From contig MNCI01015910.1 of the NCBI GenBank assembly GCA_015680685.1, positions 793,509 through 857,508 on the forward strand: a DNA stretch of 64,000 bases, given 5' to 3'. A model generated the notes under the pieces. That model saw only the letters and a list, made by a program, of their open reading frames with translations, did no database searches and was not told the DNA's origin. Source of the DNA: Gnetum montanum (lineage: Eukaryota > Streptophyta > Gnetopsida > Gnetales > Gnetaceae). Position numbers and translations under genes: made by a program. Each line of letters starts with the position of its first letter. Positions within the stretch are counted from its first letter, which is position 1. Positions 22,240 through 35,215 of this stretch are shown piece by piece.

Positions 22240-23213
22240 TGATGAGTGGCTAGGTACCCCTACACTCAACCATACGAATATGAGCGTTCACGCACGATCT
22301 GATTGAACTCTGTAGATGGGCTAGTTGTGGTATCTAGATAGTTACACGTTGATTGCAGTTCACTGTCTTCCCACCCAGACTAGTATTTGCTTTGTCACGT
22401 ATGGTTTAGTCCAGAGTGAGGTGTATGATATGACTTCTAAAGTAGTTCTACTCCTAGAGGCAATGGAAAATAACTTTGTTTTAAGCTAAGGGGGAGTGGG
22501 AGAAGAGAATCTAAGCTAGCCTAAGTGTGATAAGCATTCGTCCTCAATCATCCATACACATCTTGGACCTTGTGTACTACTTCTAGGATTACCAAGCATA
22601 TATTACTTGAGCGCTCCTAGATATGCTACTGGGTTACCAAGTAGTCACACTTAAATGCTTGTGATTAAGTTGTACTCATTCCACGTTCAATAATAGGGAT
22701 AGTAAAGGAAGGTAAAGAAAAATTAATTAAGAAAAAAAGAAATAACAATAAAAATTAAGTAAATTAAAACTAAGTGAATGCTACAATGATGAAGTAATCT
22801 CAATCTTTATTGCCGATCATGTGCGTGTCCAAGTACGTCACACTTGAATAAAGGTTCCGTACAATTACAATCATCACACTACGAGCATGCACTAGGGAAA
22901 GAGTTGAGAGGAACAAAAAATAAACAAAAAGAATCTATCTCTACACTAACCTACCTCCCCTTCCTATGCGCTGAAATGTGGTATTGATAGGTTGACATAA
23001 GAACCATGATATTGTGTATTCGATATCGTTGGCCAGGTTGCAATATTGCATACCTGATATCAAGGGTTCGATATCGGGGGCCCATTATCAAGGGTCCAAT
23101 ATGAAGGGTCCGATATTAGGGGTCCAATATCAAGGGTTTGATATCAAGGGTCCAATATTAGGGGTCCAATATCAAGGGTCTGATATCAACACTGGACAAA
23201 CCATGATTCATTG
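22240..23213 (-). repeat. E3 3' LTR
   Basis: Plus-strand start TGATGAGTGG. The outer end is defined by the TSD; the inner end at 23213 has two transitions (CAATGAATC where the other LTR has TGATGAATC). Its U3 has a GATATC-rich array of 14-16 bp units (23040-23190). Confidence 0.9.
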
Positions 23214-23227
23214 TACCCCCATGACTG
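23214..23227 (-). other. E3 polypurine tract
   Basis: Minus strand CAGTCATGGGGGTA directly before the 3' LTR, the same as E1 8753-8766. Confidence 0.7.
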
Positions 23228-25789
23228 AATAACAACTCCTCCTCGGGTCAAAGAAAGTGAGGAACAAGTTCATTCAATTACAAACAAGGGATAGGTATGA
23301 GATTATTGAATGATGATGGACTATTTCATGCTGTAGTGTGGGATTGAACAAAATTTGGACACAGACACAAAAAACAAAACTTATGGAACTCATGGGATTC
23401 CTGGTGGTGGTGGCTTCTTCATGGGTGCCTCTCCTTTGTGCTATCCTCCAGGCTTCTGAGATTGATACCGTTGAAGAAGCACCTAATGTTTCTCCTCTTT
23501 TATTCAAGGATTATGAGTTGTCCATTCTTTTGTTCCAATGTTTGATGGAGTTGAAAATTCCCATGGACACGACAGCTATAGGAACACTTGATTGGCATTA
23601 ACATGCAATGCCGCAAATAGTCGTTGTTCCTCTTCATAAGCTTGGGCCCTGACCTCTCCACCTTTTGCTTAGCCAAATTATGTAGCAACAAGAGTTTCCT
23701 GATGGATGTTGAATGATTCTGCCTGCTACTCTACATGGTCTTCATGAGGTCCTTAGCCTTTGCATCCCCCTGGGCATTTAGTTGCACCTTGAGAAGGTCC
23801 TCCTTATTGTCCTCTTTTAGGGGCCATCTATAATTACACAAAGATCAATTATTAGTAAGGTTATTGAAAGAAATTCAATTATTTCATACCTTACTCATTG
23901 CCTTTAATAAATGTTGAATTCTTTGCTTAGTGTGATTTTAGAGTGAGAAATTTTTTTCAAGGAAGTTTCCCTAAAAGTTTAATGTCAGACCTGATTTGTT
24001 TAGGTGACACATAAAAAGACATTTAATGGTTTTGAGGAGTGTTTGATAAAATGATGACAAAGGAAAGAATAGATTTGGAAATGAAGTACTCAAAGGGTAT
24101 AAAATGATGTGGTGGTATGCAACAAGTAAAATTACAAAAGTTATGTAAGTGGTCCTCCCCAAAGTAAGTTCCTACCTATCATGCCCTTACATAACTACAC
24201 CTTAAAATGTTTGTAGGTACTAGAAGGGTTAAATGTAATCCACACCAGCTCCACAAAACACACACATGTAGATACCACTATGATGAGGTATGAATTCAAT
24301 GCTACACAAGACATGGGTCACAAATACATGAATAGCGAGATGAGGCAAATTGTAGAAGGTATTGTAGAGATTAGAAAATGAGGTAATTGACCTAGGGCAC
24401 AATGAATTCTAAGTGTAGCATGTGATTAATGTATCATTAGCTTGTCACTCCAAAATTAAGACCAAGTCCATTCTTGCAATCAGTGACATTACATTGTTTC
24501 ATCCAATGATGGACAACCATAAGAGCATCATGACAGCAAGGTGTATGATCACTTGGCATTTTGTTCAAGGAAGGAGTGATTGGAAATTTGCAGCACACTT
24601 GTCTTGATCTTTTTGTCACTTTTTTCTTGGCTACTTTGGCATACTTTTCTCTCTCTCTTTTTTTTTCTTCTTCCCTTTTTTTTGATGCGTAATTTAGAGA
24701 AGCCACCTACCTTCAGGCATGGGTGCATGTATTTCTAGTGGGACCCCGCTAGAATAGCATTGGGATTTCTTTATTGGGTGCCTTTAGTACTCTTACTACC
24801 ATTTTTTGTTAGATCTATAATGATCTTAGTATGACCAAGTTACATGATAACTCCTACAAATGTCATTAAAAGAATCCACAAGTCCCCTTGATGTCACACC
24901 CTAGTCATTCCTTCTTAGTCCATCATTCTTTGCTCTAGGCTTAATGAGTACAAAATTGCTTTAAGTTTTAATGATGTTAAGAATATCATCATACCTAGAG
25001 TAGAACCTCTTATTAATAGAATGGGTGGGTGGATGTGATGGGATCGCTGTCCAAGTAATTAGTTACCTGAGACTTGATAGCAAGAACAACACCTCAACCA
25101 ACGAGTCACATGAGTGTTTGATTCATAGATGAGATTACCCATAAAAAGATAAAATAATAAATAAAAAGATGAACCAACCAATAAAAAGATAAAACAACAA
25201 ATTGAAAGATGAAAAATTGGAAAACAAAAAATTGTAAAATTAAAGAAAAGAAAAAACATTTATTAATTCTATTTGTTAGAATGGGGGATATCCCCCATAA
25301 CTAAACTTTTGATAATAGTGAGAATTAATAAATGGAAGGGTTGGATGCATGCATTTCAGAAATATTGGGACCTAGTCATATCCAAACCATTGGGTGTCTT
25401 TTGATGTAGTGGTTGGAATGTACTCAAAGTGGGGTGCACACACTATATTAAAGTTGACATAGTGGGGCAAGTTAGAAGATGTCGTTAATTGATACGGAGT
25501 TGACCCACTATGGCACCCTTAACCGTAAGATGGTATGCAAGGATTGAGGCCATGTGGTTGTTGGAGTATTGATTGGTGGCCTTGATAAGGTAACACGAGG
25601 CATTGGGTTTGAGGAGAAAGATGCACCACAATGTTGAACTTGTGTTGAGTGGGAGGATGCAGTGGTTTCAAAAGCATGTTGTCTCTTTTCTTAGTCGTGC
25701 CTAAAGAAAGGATGCTTTTGACATTGTGGAGGATTCCCACTATGGTCGACAATAGTAGCACAAGTAATGTTCATGGGTGGATGTAACAT

Positions 25790-26640
25790 TCTTTCCCAAT
25801 GCTCATATAAATGTGACAAGATCAGGCATTGTCCTTTGGGGTGATCATACAAGCAAAGGTTACATTAATACGTATGATTTGTAGTTGAGTTCTTATCCTT
25901 ATTTTCTTCAACCCTTCTTTCTGATTGTCTAGTGGTGTTCTGTCCTATTTCTTGGTTCATCATAGTTCTACCTCTAATAATGCTGGAATATTCTCCACAT
26001 TTTTCATGCATCCATTCCATCATCTTATTGATCTTTGCCTCAATTTCATCTAGTGATTGTAGTATTGGCAAAGATGATTCCACCTCCTTGAGGTAAGTTG
26101 ATTTCTCCTCTTCATGATCATGGACCTTTGCTAATTTGAGATTTTGATCCCATTGAAAGCTTTCAACATTCTCCCATTTAGCCATTTCTCCTTCTTCTTT
26201 TGCTACCCACTTAATAAGCTCTTAGAATTGGTGGGTTCATAGTTCATATAGTTGACCTGGGGCATACATCCCTAGGATCTCCCTTGTTTCATTACAGAGC
26301 CTATCTATGATGTGGTATATTAACCTTTTCTCGGAGAATCCATGACCTGGGAAATTGTTTAAAAATGCATAATATCTTTCTAAGGCCATGTCCAAGGGTT
26401 CATGTTGTGCTTATTTCCACTTTTAGATTTTTTTCCTCAAGGCTGACACTCTGGCATAGGTTTGATATCTTTCGTTGAAGAGTTCTACCATTGTCGGCCA
26501 ACATTGAATTGATTTTGGTCTTAACGACCTATACCATACTTTTGCTTGGCCAAAAAGTATTGTAGGAAAGAGCTTAAGTTTTTGGCACTCATTATCAATA
26601 TTGTTCCATATACAGGCATCATGGAAGGCTTGTAAATGAT
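25790..26640 (-). pseudogene. gag of E3
   Basis: Aligns with E1 gag: KLFPTILFGQAKVWYRSL, YQTYARVSALRKKI, then YAFLNNFPGHGF, LIYHIIDRL, a 106-residue open frame at 25865-26185 with an acidic, coiled-coil-like linker (EEEKSTYLKEVESSLP), and the knuckle CNLCLYDHPKGQC at 25826-25864. Stops occur in the first half. The N-terminal part seen in E1 (PNFTFIFHQDEQ) was not found; the region 26640-27080 is degraded. Unlike E1, the open frame runs straight into non-coding sequence after the knuckle, so protease is deleted. Confidence 0.8.
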
Positions 26641-27083
26641 GTTGCAGATCTAAATCATAGCCTCCTGAGAATTTGGAAAAGTTGTTTAAATCAAGCCTGG
26701 GTAGACGGATTTCCTTACAATGCTAGCGGGATATTTGAATAGCCTCTTGTATATGCATTAGGCTCTTAGTGGCCAGCATGGGTTCATTTTCACTAGGTAG
26801 GTTATGAATTTGTGAGTTGGGATGATGTTGTCTTTGTTTTTGTACATAGGAGACCCCTGCATCAGATTGAGTACTTCAAACTTCGTCTTCATCATTGTAT
26901 AATTTGTTGGTTCTCTAATGAATTGCCTTACTGGCTGTTGCATTATCATAGTCTTGTGAGAGAGACATTTTTGTAAATTTGTGTGTGACTTAATTGAAAT
27001 TAAGTTCTTTTCTAAGAGATATATCATGAATACTTTGTTATAGTGATCTTGGATGATGTAACTAATCTAAATAACTAGCACCA

Positions 27084-27101
27084 TCCCCAGCAATGGTGCC
27101 A
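27084..27101 (-). other. E3 primer-binding site (tRNA-Asp type)
   Basis: Minus strand TGGCACCATTGCTGGGGA, one base from the 5' LTR end; three changes from the tRNA-Asp complement, all transitions. Confidence 0.75.
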
Positions 27102-27102
27102 A

Positions 27103-28089
27103 TGATGAGTGGCTAGGTACACCTACATTCAGCCATACGAATACGAGTGTTCACGCATGATTCGGTCGAACTCTGTAGACAAGCTAGTTGTGGTATCTAG
27201 ATAGTTACATGTTGATTGCAGTTTACTATCTTCCCACATGGACTAGTATTTGCTTTGTCATGTATGATTTAGTCCAAAGTGAGGTATATGATATGACTTC
27301 TAAACTAGTGCTACTCCTAGAGGCAATGGAAAATAACTTTGTTTTAAGCTAAGAGGAAGTGGGAAAAGAGAATCTAAGTTAGCCTAAGTGTGATGAGAAT
27401 CTATCCTTATTCATTTGTACACATCTTGAACCTCGTGTACTACTTCTGGGATTACCAAGCATATATTACTTTAGCACTCCTAGATATGCTATTGGGTTAT
27501 CAAGTAGTCACACTTAAATGCTTGTGAGTAAGTTGTACTCATTCTGTGTTTATTAATAGGGATAGTAAAGGAAGGTAAAGAAACATTAATTAAGAAAGCA
27601 ATCAATAACAATAACAATTAAGTAATTAAAACTAGGTCAATGCTGCAATGATGAAGTAATCTCGATCTTTATTGTCGGTCATGTGTGTATCCAAGTATGT
27701 CACACTCAAATAAAGGTCTCATATAATTACAATCATCACACTACAGGCATGCACTGGGGAAAGAGTTGAGAGGAATTAAAAATAAACAAAAGGACTCTAC
27801 CTTTACACTAACCTACCTCCCCTTCTTGTGTGCCCAAATGTGGTATTTATAGGCTGACATAGGAAGCACGATATCATGTATCTGATATCATTGGCCAGGC
27901 AATGATATCATGTACCCAATATCGAGGGTCCAATATTGAGGGTTCAATAGTGGGGGCTTGTTATCAAGGGTCTAATATCAAGGGTCCGATATCAAGGGTC
28001 TGATATCAAGGGTCTGATATCAAGGGTCCAATATCAGAGGTTTGATATCAAGGGTTCGATATCAACACCTGGCAAACCATGATTCATCA
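27103..28089 (-). repeat. E3 5' LTR
   Basis: 987 bp. The upper end GATTCATCA is followed by TSD ATATT at 28090-28094. Contains a minus-strand TATA box (27844-27851) and a GATATC array of about ten 14-bp units (27900-28065). Confidence 0.9.
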
Positions 28090-28399
28090 ATATTCATAGT
28101 GGCTCAATTATCCACATGCACTTGATGCACCTTGTACTAGCCTACTCATATGGTGATGAAAAGAGAAGCCCTTATTAGTTCACCATTTTGGGGACTGGTC
28201 TTGATTTTGCTATTGTGAAACACTAGCAATGTTAACTTTGTTTTGCTTGGTAAAGAAGAAACCATCACTGCATGGATGGATTCCTTATTAGCTAAAATGT
28301 CTTCTCTAATGAGGATAGATGTCAACATCTTGACTAGTGCTTCATGATATGAGTGGAAGTCATAATCAAGTTGTACAAGCTCAAGGTTATGTTCTTCTA

Positions 28400-31058
28400 T
28401 TTGAGAGATTGCTTGACTTATTTCATGCACTGAGGAATTTTTTGTTGTTGGCTGTGGGCTTGTCATGCTAGTTGTGCTTTACTTCCTTCATGCATGCCAA
28501 AATGTGTACTTTAGCCTTGGTTGTTGTGACTTTTCCTACTTCTTTTTCTCTTGGCTCATGGGATCCTCCCATGGTTTACTTGTTGAAGTATCCTGGGTTG
28601 ATGGGGTCATGGGCATTGATGATATGGGAGTGGGCTTCGACAAGCCCACTTCCTTCCTTGTCTTGGCCTACTTGTCATCCTTGTTGTTGGACTTATACTT
28701 AGGCTTCTTCCTTTGTTTGGTTAAGGCTTTTTGGTTATCATTTTTGATTTGTGAGGAAGAGGTTATGGCATTAGCCATCACGAGACATCATTACGTTTGT
28801 TGTATGGGCTGGATGGATTTTAGTGGGTTAGGATACCTTGATGACAAAAGGTTCCCTTGGGGGTGTTCATGATGGTATCCTCACAACAAAAGGGGATCTT
28901 GAGCTGGTGGAAGCTAAAGAGTCCCTTTCATTATGAGGGGGGGTACTCAAATCACAAATGGTTCCCTTGTAGGCCTTTGATCATCATCAATGTTGAATGC
29001 TGATATAACATATGTGTTGTTGTTAGTGTTTAATGGGTCTTTGTCCACTTGCGTTGATTGGTTTTGTGGTCAGATAGGATTATATCAACTTGCCTTTGTC
29101 TATCATCTTTTGTAGGTCATCATTTAGCATGAGGTAGAAGTTAGTGTCATGACTAGGCAATTGATGATAGTGGAAAAAGTGGTTGAGCTTGAAGTACTTG
29201 GGTATCTAAGGATCATATTTCATTGCTCGAGTGGGATCCTTAGCTATCTCACATAGCCTCTTATGATTTTTATTAGTAGTTTTAGACATTTGCTTGTATT
29301 AGATCTCCCCACTCTTCAATAGTCCAAAAGCTTAGATGGTTTTAAAGGTAACCTAGTATATTTGGTTCTATTCTTTTGCTCAATGCTAGGTCTAGGATTA
29401 GTTGATGTAGTGGCCCCAGATGTAGAAGGCTAGTTTTCTTGGTTGTTAGTAGGGACCTTGGTCCTTGGCCCCTAGTTGGTTGTCTTGGTTTCTTTGGTTA
29501 CGATTACCACCGTTGCATTGTTTTGCTTGCTCCTCTTCTTGTTCCTTCACATATGTTGGTTTTTATATGTCATGTAGATAGGGTTATGGCTAGCCTCCAC
29601 AACATCCTCTATGTTTTTGGTTTGGGTGAAGGCCTGATTGAGTGATCATGGGTCAAGGAAATAAAGCTTGGACTTGACAAAATCATTAACCACCCCCTTG
29701 AATATAGCCAAAAGGTGGGTTTTGGCTATACGCTTTGGTATCTCATTTAGTAGATCGTTCCATCATTGGATGAACTTGTACACTAGTTCAAGGGATCCCT
29801 ACTTGACCTTTATGAGCTGGTCAATATAATGTCGAGCTTCAAGTTATACATGAAGCAGTTAATGAATTGTGATATAAGGTCTTCTAGAGAGGATATAGAT
29901 CCTCTAGGCAAGGCATAGTACTAATTAGGTGCTTTCCCTATAAGAGACATATGGAATATCCTTATGATTGTGTGTAGTTATGATTGCAACAAGCATTTGG
30001 ATCGAAAGGTTGTGAGATGAGCATTGGGATCACCTTCGTTGTTGTACTTCATAAATTGGAAGAGAGGGACACTAGGAGGAAGTGTTAAGGATGGGACTAC
30101 AAGATTGATGGGGTCATCTTGGTAAAAGTCCATAACCTTAATGGTTTGAGATTTAAGCCTAGATCACCTAGAATGCTTGATCCATGCCTGTGGCACTCTT
30201 GTCAGTTGAGGTGTTTGAACAAAAGGTTGCAGCATTTGTTGGAAGGCTTGTGGCCTAGGTATTGGTTGTGGAATGGAGGGGAGAGGGTGTATGACCATGG
30301 TAGTGGATGAGCCAAGCAAGGAAAATGAAGTTTATGTCTGTATTTGAGGCGTAAATGGGATGAAAGGGGTGTGTGACCCCTAGGTTACTGGGTCCTATAG
30401 TGGGCCTTGTCTAAGTGGTCAATGGGTTGGTGGTGGTGACAACCATCAACAATGGTCACATGGATTGAGACTGGGTGGCAAACAACATGGCAAAGTGGAA
30501 CTTGATGGAGTATGACATTGATTGTATTTAGTGTGTAGCTATAACTAGTGTTAGTCTGAACATGGTTGGGTAAGAAGAGGTAAGGAATGGTGGGACCTCT
30601 TCCATAGAGAAGATAAGGGGCGTGGAGGTAGGCACTGTGGCCTTAGGTGTTCCTTGCTAAAACAACCCACCTAGGATGTTTTCATGTTTAGATTCCACCC
30701 TAAACTCATCCTCCTTTTTCTCTTAGTGCTCATCTGAGCTAACCTTCTCATCTGCCTCTTCCATCTCAATTAATCAAGATAAAATGCATGCATTGATGTC
30801 ATTGAGGGGTATCTGGTCATACGGGGAAGGGATATAGTCCTTTCCTTCTCATTGTATAAGCTTGTACTCCCTCTTGGCCTCTGCTTTCATGCAAGGAATC
30901 GACATGCCAACCTAAATCTTAACACAAATGAAGTTGTATTGATCTTCATTTATTACCAAAAATTTAGGACTTCGCCTTCTAAGTCACAAGGATTGCCTAC
31001 ACTCAATAATGACGGGATCTTTGGGATCATAAACCTTGACAACTTATTGGCTAGACAT
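28400..31058 (-). pseudogene. gag of E2
   Basis: Starts at the ATG at 31058 (MSSQ), about 720 bases after the primer site. The first 90 codons match the E4 gag start: VYDPKDP, SPKFLVINE, IPC and, near 30800, SPYDQIPL. The central gag domain is at about 29880-29580: DQLIKVKQGSLELVYKFIQ, then WWNDLLNEIP and FVKSKLYFLDP. A Lys/Asn/Thr-rich linker follows. The last open piece, 28466-28146, includes ISQIEEHNLELVQL and leads to the protease. Many stops. The plus-strand 135-residue frame at 28465-28872 is antisense to this gene. Confidence 0.65.
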
Positions 31059-31780
31059 GTTGTCAATGAAGTTAAAGGGCAATTTGATTGACTATTGGAA
31101 ACATGGTGAAAAATGGAAAAAAAGGACTTAATGAGGTTACAAAAGGTGTAAAAAGTGTAAATTTTAGTAAGTGAAATTTGTAAACTACTGAAAAAGGTAA
31201 TAAATGGCTAAAAATAGGTTACTTACTATAAATATTAAATTGATATCAAAGTGGGTATACCCCTTTACTAAAAGTGGTAAACAGTGGGTGTCAAATCCCA
31301 ACCACGTTGAAATGGCAATTTCACCAATGCAAGGATAGAAAAGTGAGAAGAAAGGAGGATCTTATATCTTTCTTGGCAATGTTGGGGTGGAGGGAGGGGT
31401 TGACAATCAAAGTGCAAACTTTGATTGTTCACAAAGGAAAGGTTTTGGTAAGCTACCAATTTTCACAACAAGCGGGGATAGGGATTTGGGTGGTTGAATC
31501 ATCAATGGTGGCCTTATTGAGAAAATATGATAGCAAAAAGGGGTAAAAGTTGAATCATGAAACCAATGCTGGCTTTATATTGCACAGCAACTATTGTGAA
31601 ATTCCAAAAAATGCAAACACTTATAACTTCCATGCTAGGATTCTGTTGTAGGAGGTATGAGTGGCAGTTGTGGGTACTAAGCAGATTTTGAAGGTTTTGT
31701 TATAATAAGTTAAAGATTTTGAGATGATAGGAAATGTTGGCAATGATGCACATAGGATTGGACATAGAAATTGGATAGAG

Positions 31781-31798
31781 GCCCTCCTTCTAGTGTCA
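31781..31798 (-). other. E2 primer-binding site
   Basis: Minus strand TGACACTAGAAGGAGGGC, six bases after the 5' LTR end. Same site as in E4 (62641) and E0 (405), with the second G of TGG changed to A. Confidence 0.7.
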
Positions 31799-31804
31799 AA
31801 AAAT

Positions 31805-32785
31805 TGTAGTGATTGAAAAATTTAGTCATTGGAAAACTGCAAATCTAAGTGTAATAATTTTAACTCTAAATCACCAGGGCCTCCAAAAAATGGAATTCAA
31901 GGTACACTAGACAGTCCAGGAGATCACCCAGTGACTTGGAAAATGTAAATGGAGTAACAAAGATGCAAATATAGAATACAAGTCTAAATGTAAATTGTAC
32001 TAAAATAAATAAATAAATAAATCAAACTTGCACACAAATAAATTTGTAAAGCTTTATTTCAAAAAAAAAAAAAAAAAAATAACAAGGGTATAGAAAATGT
32101 GTATAAGATGGCTTGTATGAGCAGGGCGGGTTGACTTAGACAAGAGTTCAGAATCCATTGAAGCTGCAACAATCAACTCCATGATCTGGACATTATGCCA
32201 CTCTTGATGGTATTGAACCTTTGCTACTTTCTCAAATCTACACATTGTTGTAGGGAGGGTAAGAAGTATAAGAAATTTGGTTTACCAGAGTGGGAAATGT
32301 TGGGAGTTGTGGTTCCCAAGTGCATAGTATTGGTCTAAAATCTCAAAAATCTCAAGGGTGTAAAGGGGTAACAAGGGTTAAATAGGTTCCATGTTAAAAA
32401 GATCCAAGAAGCTATATGTATGCAAGGATTGCAAGAGCCCTCAGATGCAAAAATGCCAAAGTATGCTAAATGTTGAGGGGGTGGAACCTCTTCATGGTGT
32501 AGGGGCTTAGTTTTTAGAGGGTTTTGACCACAAATTTGGTTGCAAACTATGCTTAATTGGTGCTGCAAATCCTGACTTGATTACTATAAATTCTAGCTTG
32601 ATTGTTGCAAATTCTATCTACGTGCAAGTTAGGTGGGTGTCCAAATCTGGGGGTTACTATGTATGAAAAGTGTCATATCCCCATTACCATTTTGTTTACT
32701 AAAAATAGTAAACATGAATTTCATACACGTTGGCTTTGTCTATCCATGTGGGCCTTCCAATTGCAATGTTAAGGTGAATTGACAA
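31805..32785 (-). repeat. E2 5' LTR, truncated
   Basis: Aligns with 10280-11260 of the 3' LTR from the inner end outward. Similarity stops near 32780, so about 500 bases of the outer (U3) part are missing and no TSD can be read. Includes an A-rich run (32061-32080) absent from the other copy. Confidence 0.75.
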
Positions 32786-34635
32786 TCTTAGAAAATTGAT
32801 TTTCTAAAAGTTTGAAACTTATTAGTACTAATGGACTAGAAATAGCATCTCTTTGATAACCCTTATTACAAGTAGATTTCAACTAGCATGCTCCTAGCAA
32901 ATCATTTATTCTTTTCTAATAATGATTTTCTTCATTATTGCTTACTTTTTTCTAGTAGCATCCTATTGCCATTTGGCTATGACTAGTTGTTAATTAGTAA
33001 TGATTTTTCTAGAACACTTTTGATGAATGGTAGAGTAGACCCTATGCCCAACCATATAGATGAGAAGTTTTCATATGCAATATAGTTAAATTCCATGGAC
33101 TGAGGGTAGTTTAAATGCCTTAAATAGTTAAGGATTAGGTTGCTAGTCACTATCTTTCCAATCACACTTGTGTAAGCTTAATTTGTATGGTTAACTGTGA
33201 TTGAGACACATAATTAAACTAGATTATATATAATTTATATATGAAGGTAGAGATAAGGTATATCTGATAGTTCAACATTAAAAAATTTTCAGTTAAGAGT
33301 AGGAGTTTGAAATTGAGGATAGAGAGGAGGAGATGGTGTTGTTTATAGTAGTGTCAATATAGTCTTGTCAAATGTCCTTATGATGACATTTGCTTTAAAG
33401 GTAAGTGAATGTCTAGTAAGAGAGGGAAACGTAGTTGATAGAGGGAGGGGGAGGTTGAAAAAGTAATGTATAGTTGTTAGTGACTAGGACAAGAGAAAGT
33501 AGTTAATTGCAAGGGGAGGGGGTGTTTATTGGTGTTTCATATAAACTATTGCTTTTATGGTGTGGTAGAATGAAAAATGAAGAATAAAGCTACCAAATTT
33601 CATGTAGCAAGGTGCAAGGGAATAAAAAAAAGTAGTGTATAGATAAGGGGCAGTATTGATGTTTCATCTTAAATGTTACTTTTTAGGTGTAACTTAAGTA
33701 AAAGTGTATAATACATCTAGAAAATTACATGTATAAGAGCATGTATTTTTTTTAGAATGGGAGGGGTTATAAAAAAGTAGTGTACAGAAGGTGTTTCATT
33801 TTTTATGTTTCATTTAAAGTGTGATGACTTTCAAAAGTTGGGAGTAGGTCTTAAGCCTTTGGCTTTTGACAATTGAGGCATGGAGTATCTAATTTCCAAC
33901 TTATCATATTGTTGAAGAAATTTTGGCCATTAATGGAACATAAATTGGATTTCAAGAAATTCAATGTTTAATATAAAAATCAAATTAAGCCATGACGTGC
34001 AAGATTATTGGCCAGTTATGTTTTATACAAAAAATAAGGTGGTAGAAAGTAAGCTAAATATTATTTGTAAAAATTTGGCTTGAAAGGGTTCTAGGTTCAA
34101 GTCTTAGCAAAAGCTTTAATAGCCAGTTTATAATGATAGCATCAATTTAGTTCTACTTCAGAAGAAAGGTTTCATGTTTGAGGTTCAATGAGATAAAAGT
34201 TGTAGGCCAAAATAGTTTCAGTTCATGAATTGGGAAAAGAACTACTTGGCCAAGATTAAATCAAAAGTTAAATAGTTAATAGGCATATTGGCCAATTAGA
34301 AGATTAAAATATAAATTGTACTTCACCTTTTTCATGAGGTAGGAAGAACTTGATTCTGTCCCAATATGAAGCATCAAAATTGGTTATCTCATACTTTATA
34401 TTAGCTTGAAGAAATCTCAGGTTTGAATCTTAGTTTGAATCATAAAATTTTATATGGCCAACACATAGGATTAAAGTTTTATCTAATGATTTAAAATCCT
34501 ATAGGTGATGATGTCATACATCAAGGTAGGTTTATCATGATTGACAAACTAGAGAAAAAGGCATGTTCAAATTAAGTAATGACTATAAGGTTTATGGAAA
34601 AGTTGAAACAGGCAAGTGGATATATGGTTGCTCAA
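32786..34635. other. Unassigned AT-rich DNA
   Basis: No domain seen on either strand. Three loosely similar stretches (around 33470, 33625 and 33770) share AAAGTAGTGTATAG- and GTGTTTCAT-like words, so an old repeat of about 150 bp is possible. Confidence 0.35.
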
Positions 34636-35215
34636 AAAGTCAAGCTAGAGAAAAGCATGCCTGGCCCATTTCATAACTTGGCTAGAACCTATTTTTCTCA
34701 TTTGGGTCATAGAGAAACCCGAACTAGAGAAAATCATCTTTTCCTCACTTCCAAATGCCAAGATCTAATTTATCTATTTCGATCCTTGGAAAAGTCAAAC
34801 TGGAGAAAAGTGCACCAAGCCCATTTCATAACTTGGCCAGAATCTATTTTTACCCTTTTTAGACATAGAGGAACTTGAACAGGAGAAAACCATCCTGTTC
34901 CCATTTCACAAATTGGCTAGAAGCTATTTTCCCCATTTTAGTCATAGAGGAACTTGAACTAGAGAAAACCATCTTTTCCCCACTTCCAAATTGGCCAAGA
35001 TTCATTTTAGTCCTTGGAAAAGTCAAACTAGAGAAAAGTGCACCTAGCTCATTTCATAACTTGGCTAGAACCTATTTTCCCCATTTTGGCCAAAGAGGAA
35101 CCCGAACTACACAAAACTATCTTTTTGCCATTTCACAAACTAGCTAGAACCCATTTTCCTTGATTCAGCCATATGAGAATCTAAATTGGAGAAAATTGTG
35201 CTTGGCCCATTTTCC
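34636..35215. repeat. Tandem repeat of about 77 bp with a higher-order pattern
   Basis: Seven to eight monomers share CATTTCATAACTTGGCTAGA and AACTAGAGAAAA words. One monomer type beginning AAAAGTCAAACTAGAGAAAA recurs at 34636, 34791 and 35018, spacings of about two and three monomers. Plus-strand ORFs at 34579-34878 and 34875-35147 merely run through it; 77 is not a multiple of three. Confidence 0.7.

Larger units (their letters stand above)
22240..28089 (-). mobile_element. E3: gag-only Athila-like LTR retrotransposon nested in E2
   Basis: 5850 bp with LTRs of 987 bp (5', 27103-28089) and 974 bp (3', 22240-23213), exact TSD ATATT, a tRNA-Asp-type primer site and the same polypurine tract as E1. 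The 3.9-kb interior has gag with zinc knuckle at 26640-25826 but no protease, RT or integrase. From 25800 to 23228 I see only non-coding sequence with A/T-rich tracts and an internal AGTTATGGGGG motif (25292-25302). It landed in the E2 protease codons, so it is younger than E2. Confidence 0.9.
10280..32785 (-). mobile_element. E2: old Tat-type Ty3/gypsy element, broken by later insertions
   Basis: On the minus strand the order is 5' LTR (32785-31805, truncated), primer site, gag, protease, RT, RNase H, a second archaeal-type RNase H, integrase, 3' untranslated region, 3' LTR (11757-10280). The dual RNase H and the integrase style (SSPYYPQ, NGQVE) place it in the Tat lineage, which includes Ogre and Retand. 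Insertions: group C solo LTR in integrase (13271-13843), a 4.8-kb block between RT and protease (about 16865-21640), and E3 within protease (22240-28089). All genes carry many stops. LTRs compared by eye are clearly more diverged than those of E1. Confidence 0.8.

Noticed and set aside
23014-23232. Plus-strand ORF with repeated GPILGVQYQG-like text
   Set aside because: Translation of the U3 tandem repeat in the E3 3' LTR.
27900-28065. Regular repeats that might suggest a CRISPR array
   Set aside because: 14-bp tandem units without unique spacers, inside an LTR of a plant retrotransposon.
28465-28872. 135-residue plus-strand ORF, the longest in its area
   Set aside because: It is antisense to the E2 gag region, is rich in Leu/Phe/Ser/Cys without a domain, and the minus strand gives the recognised text.
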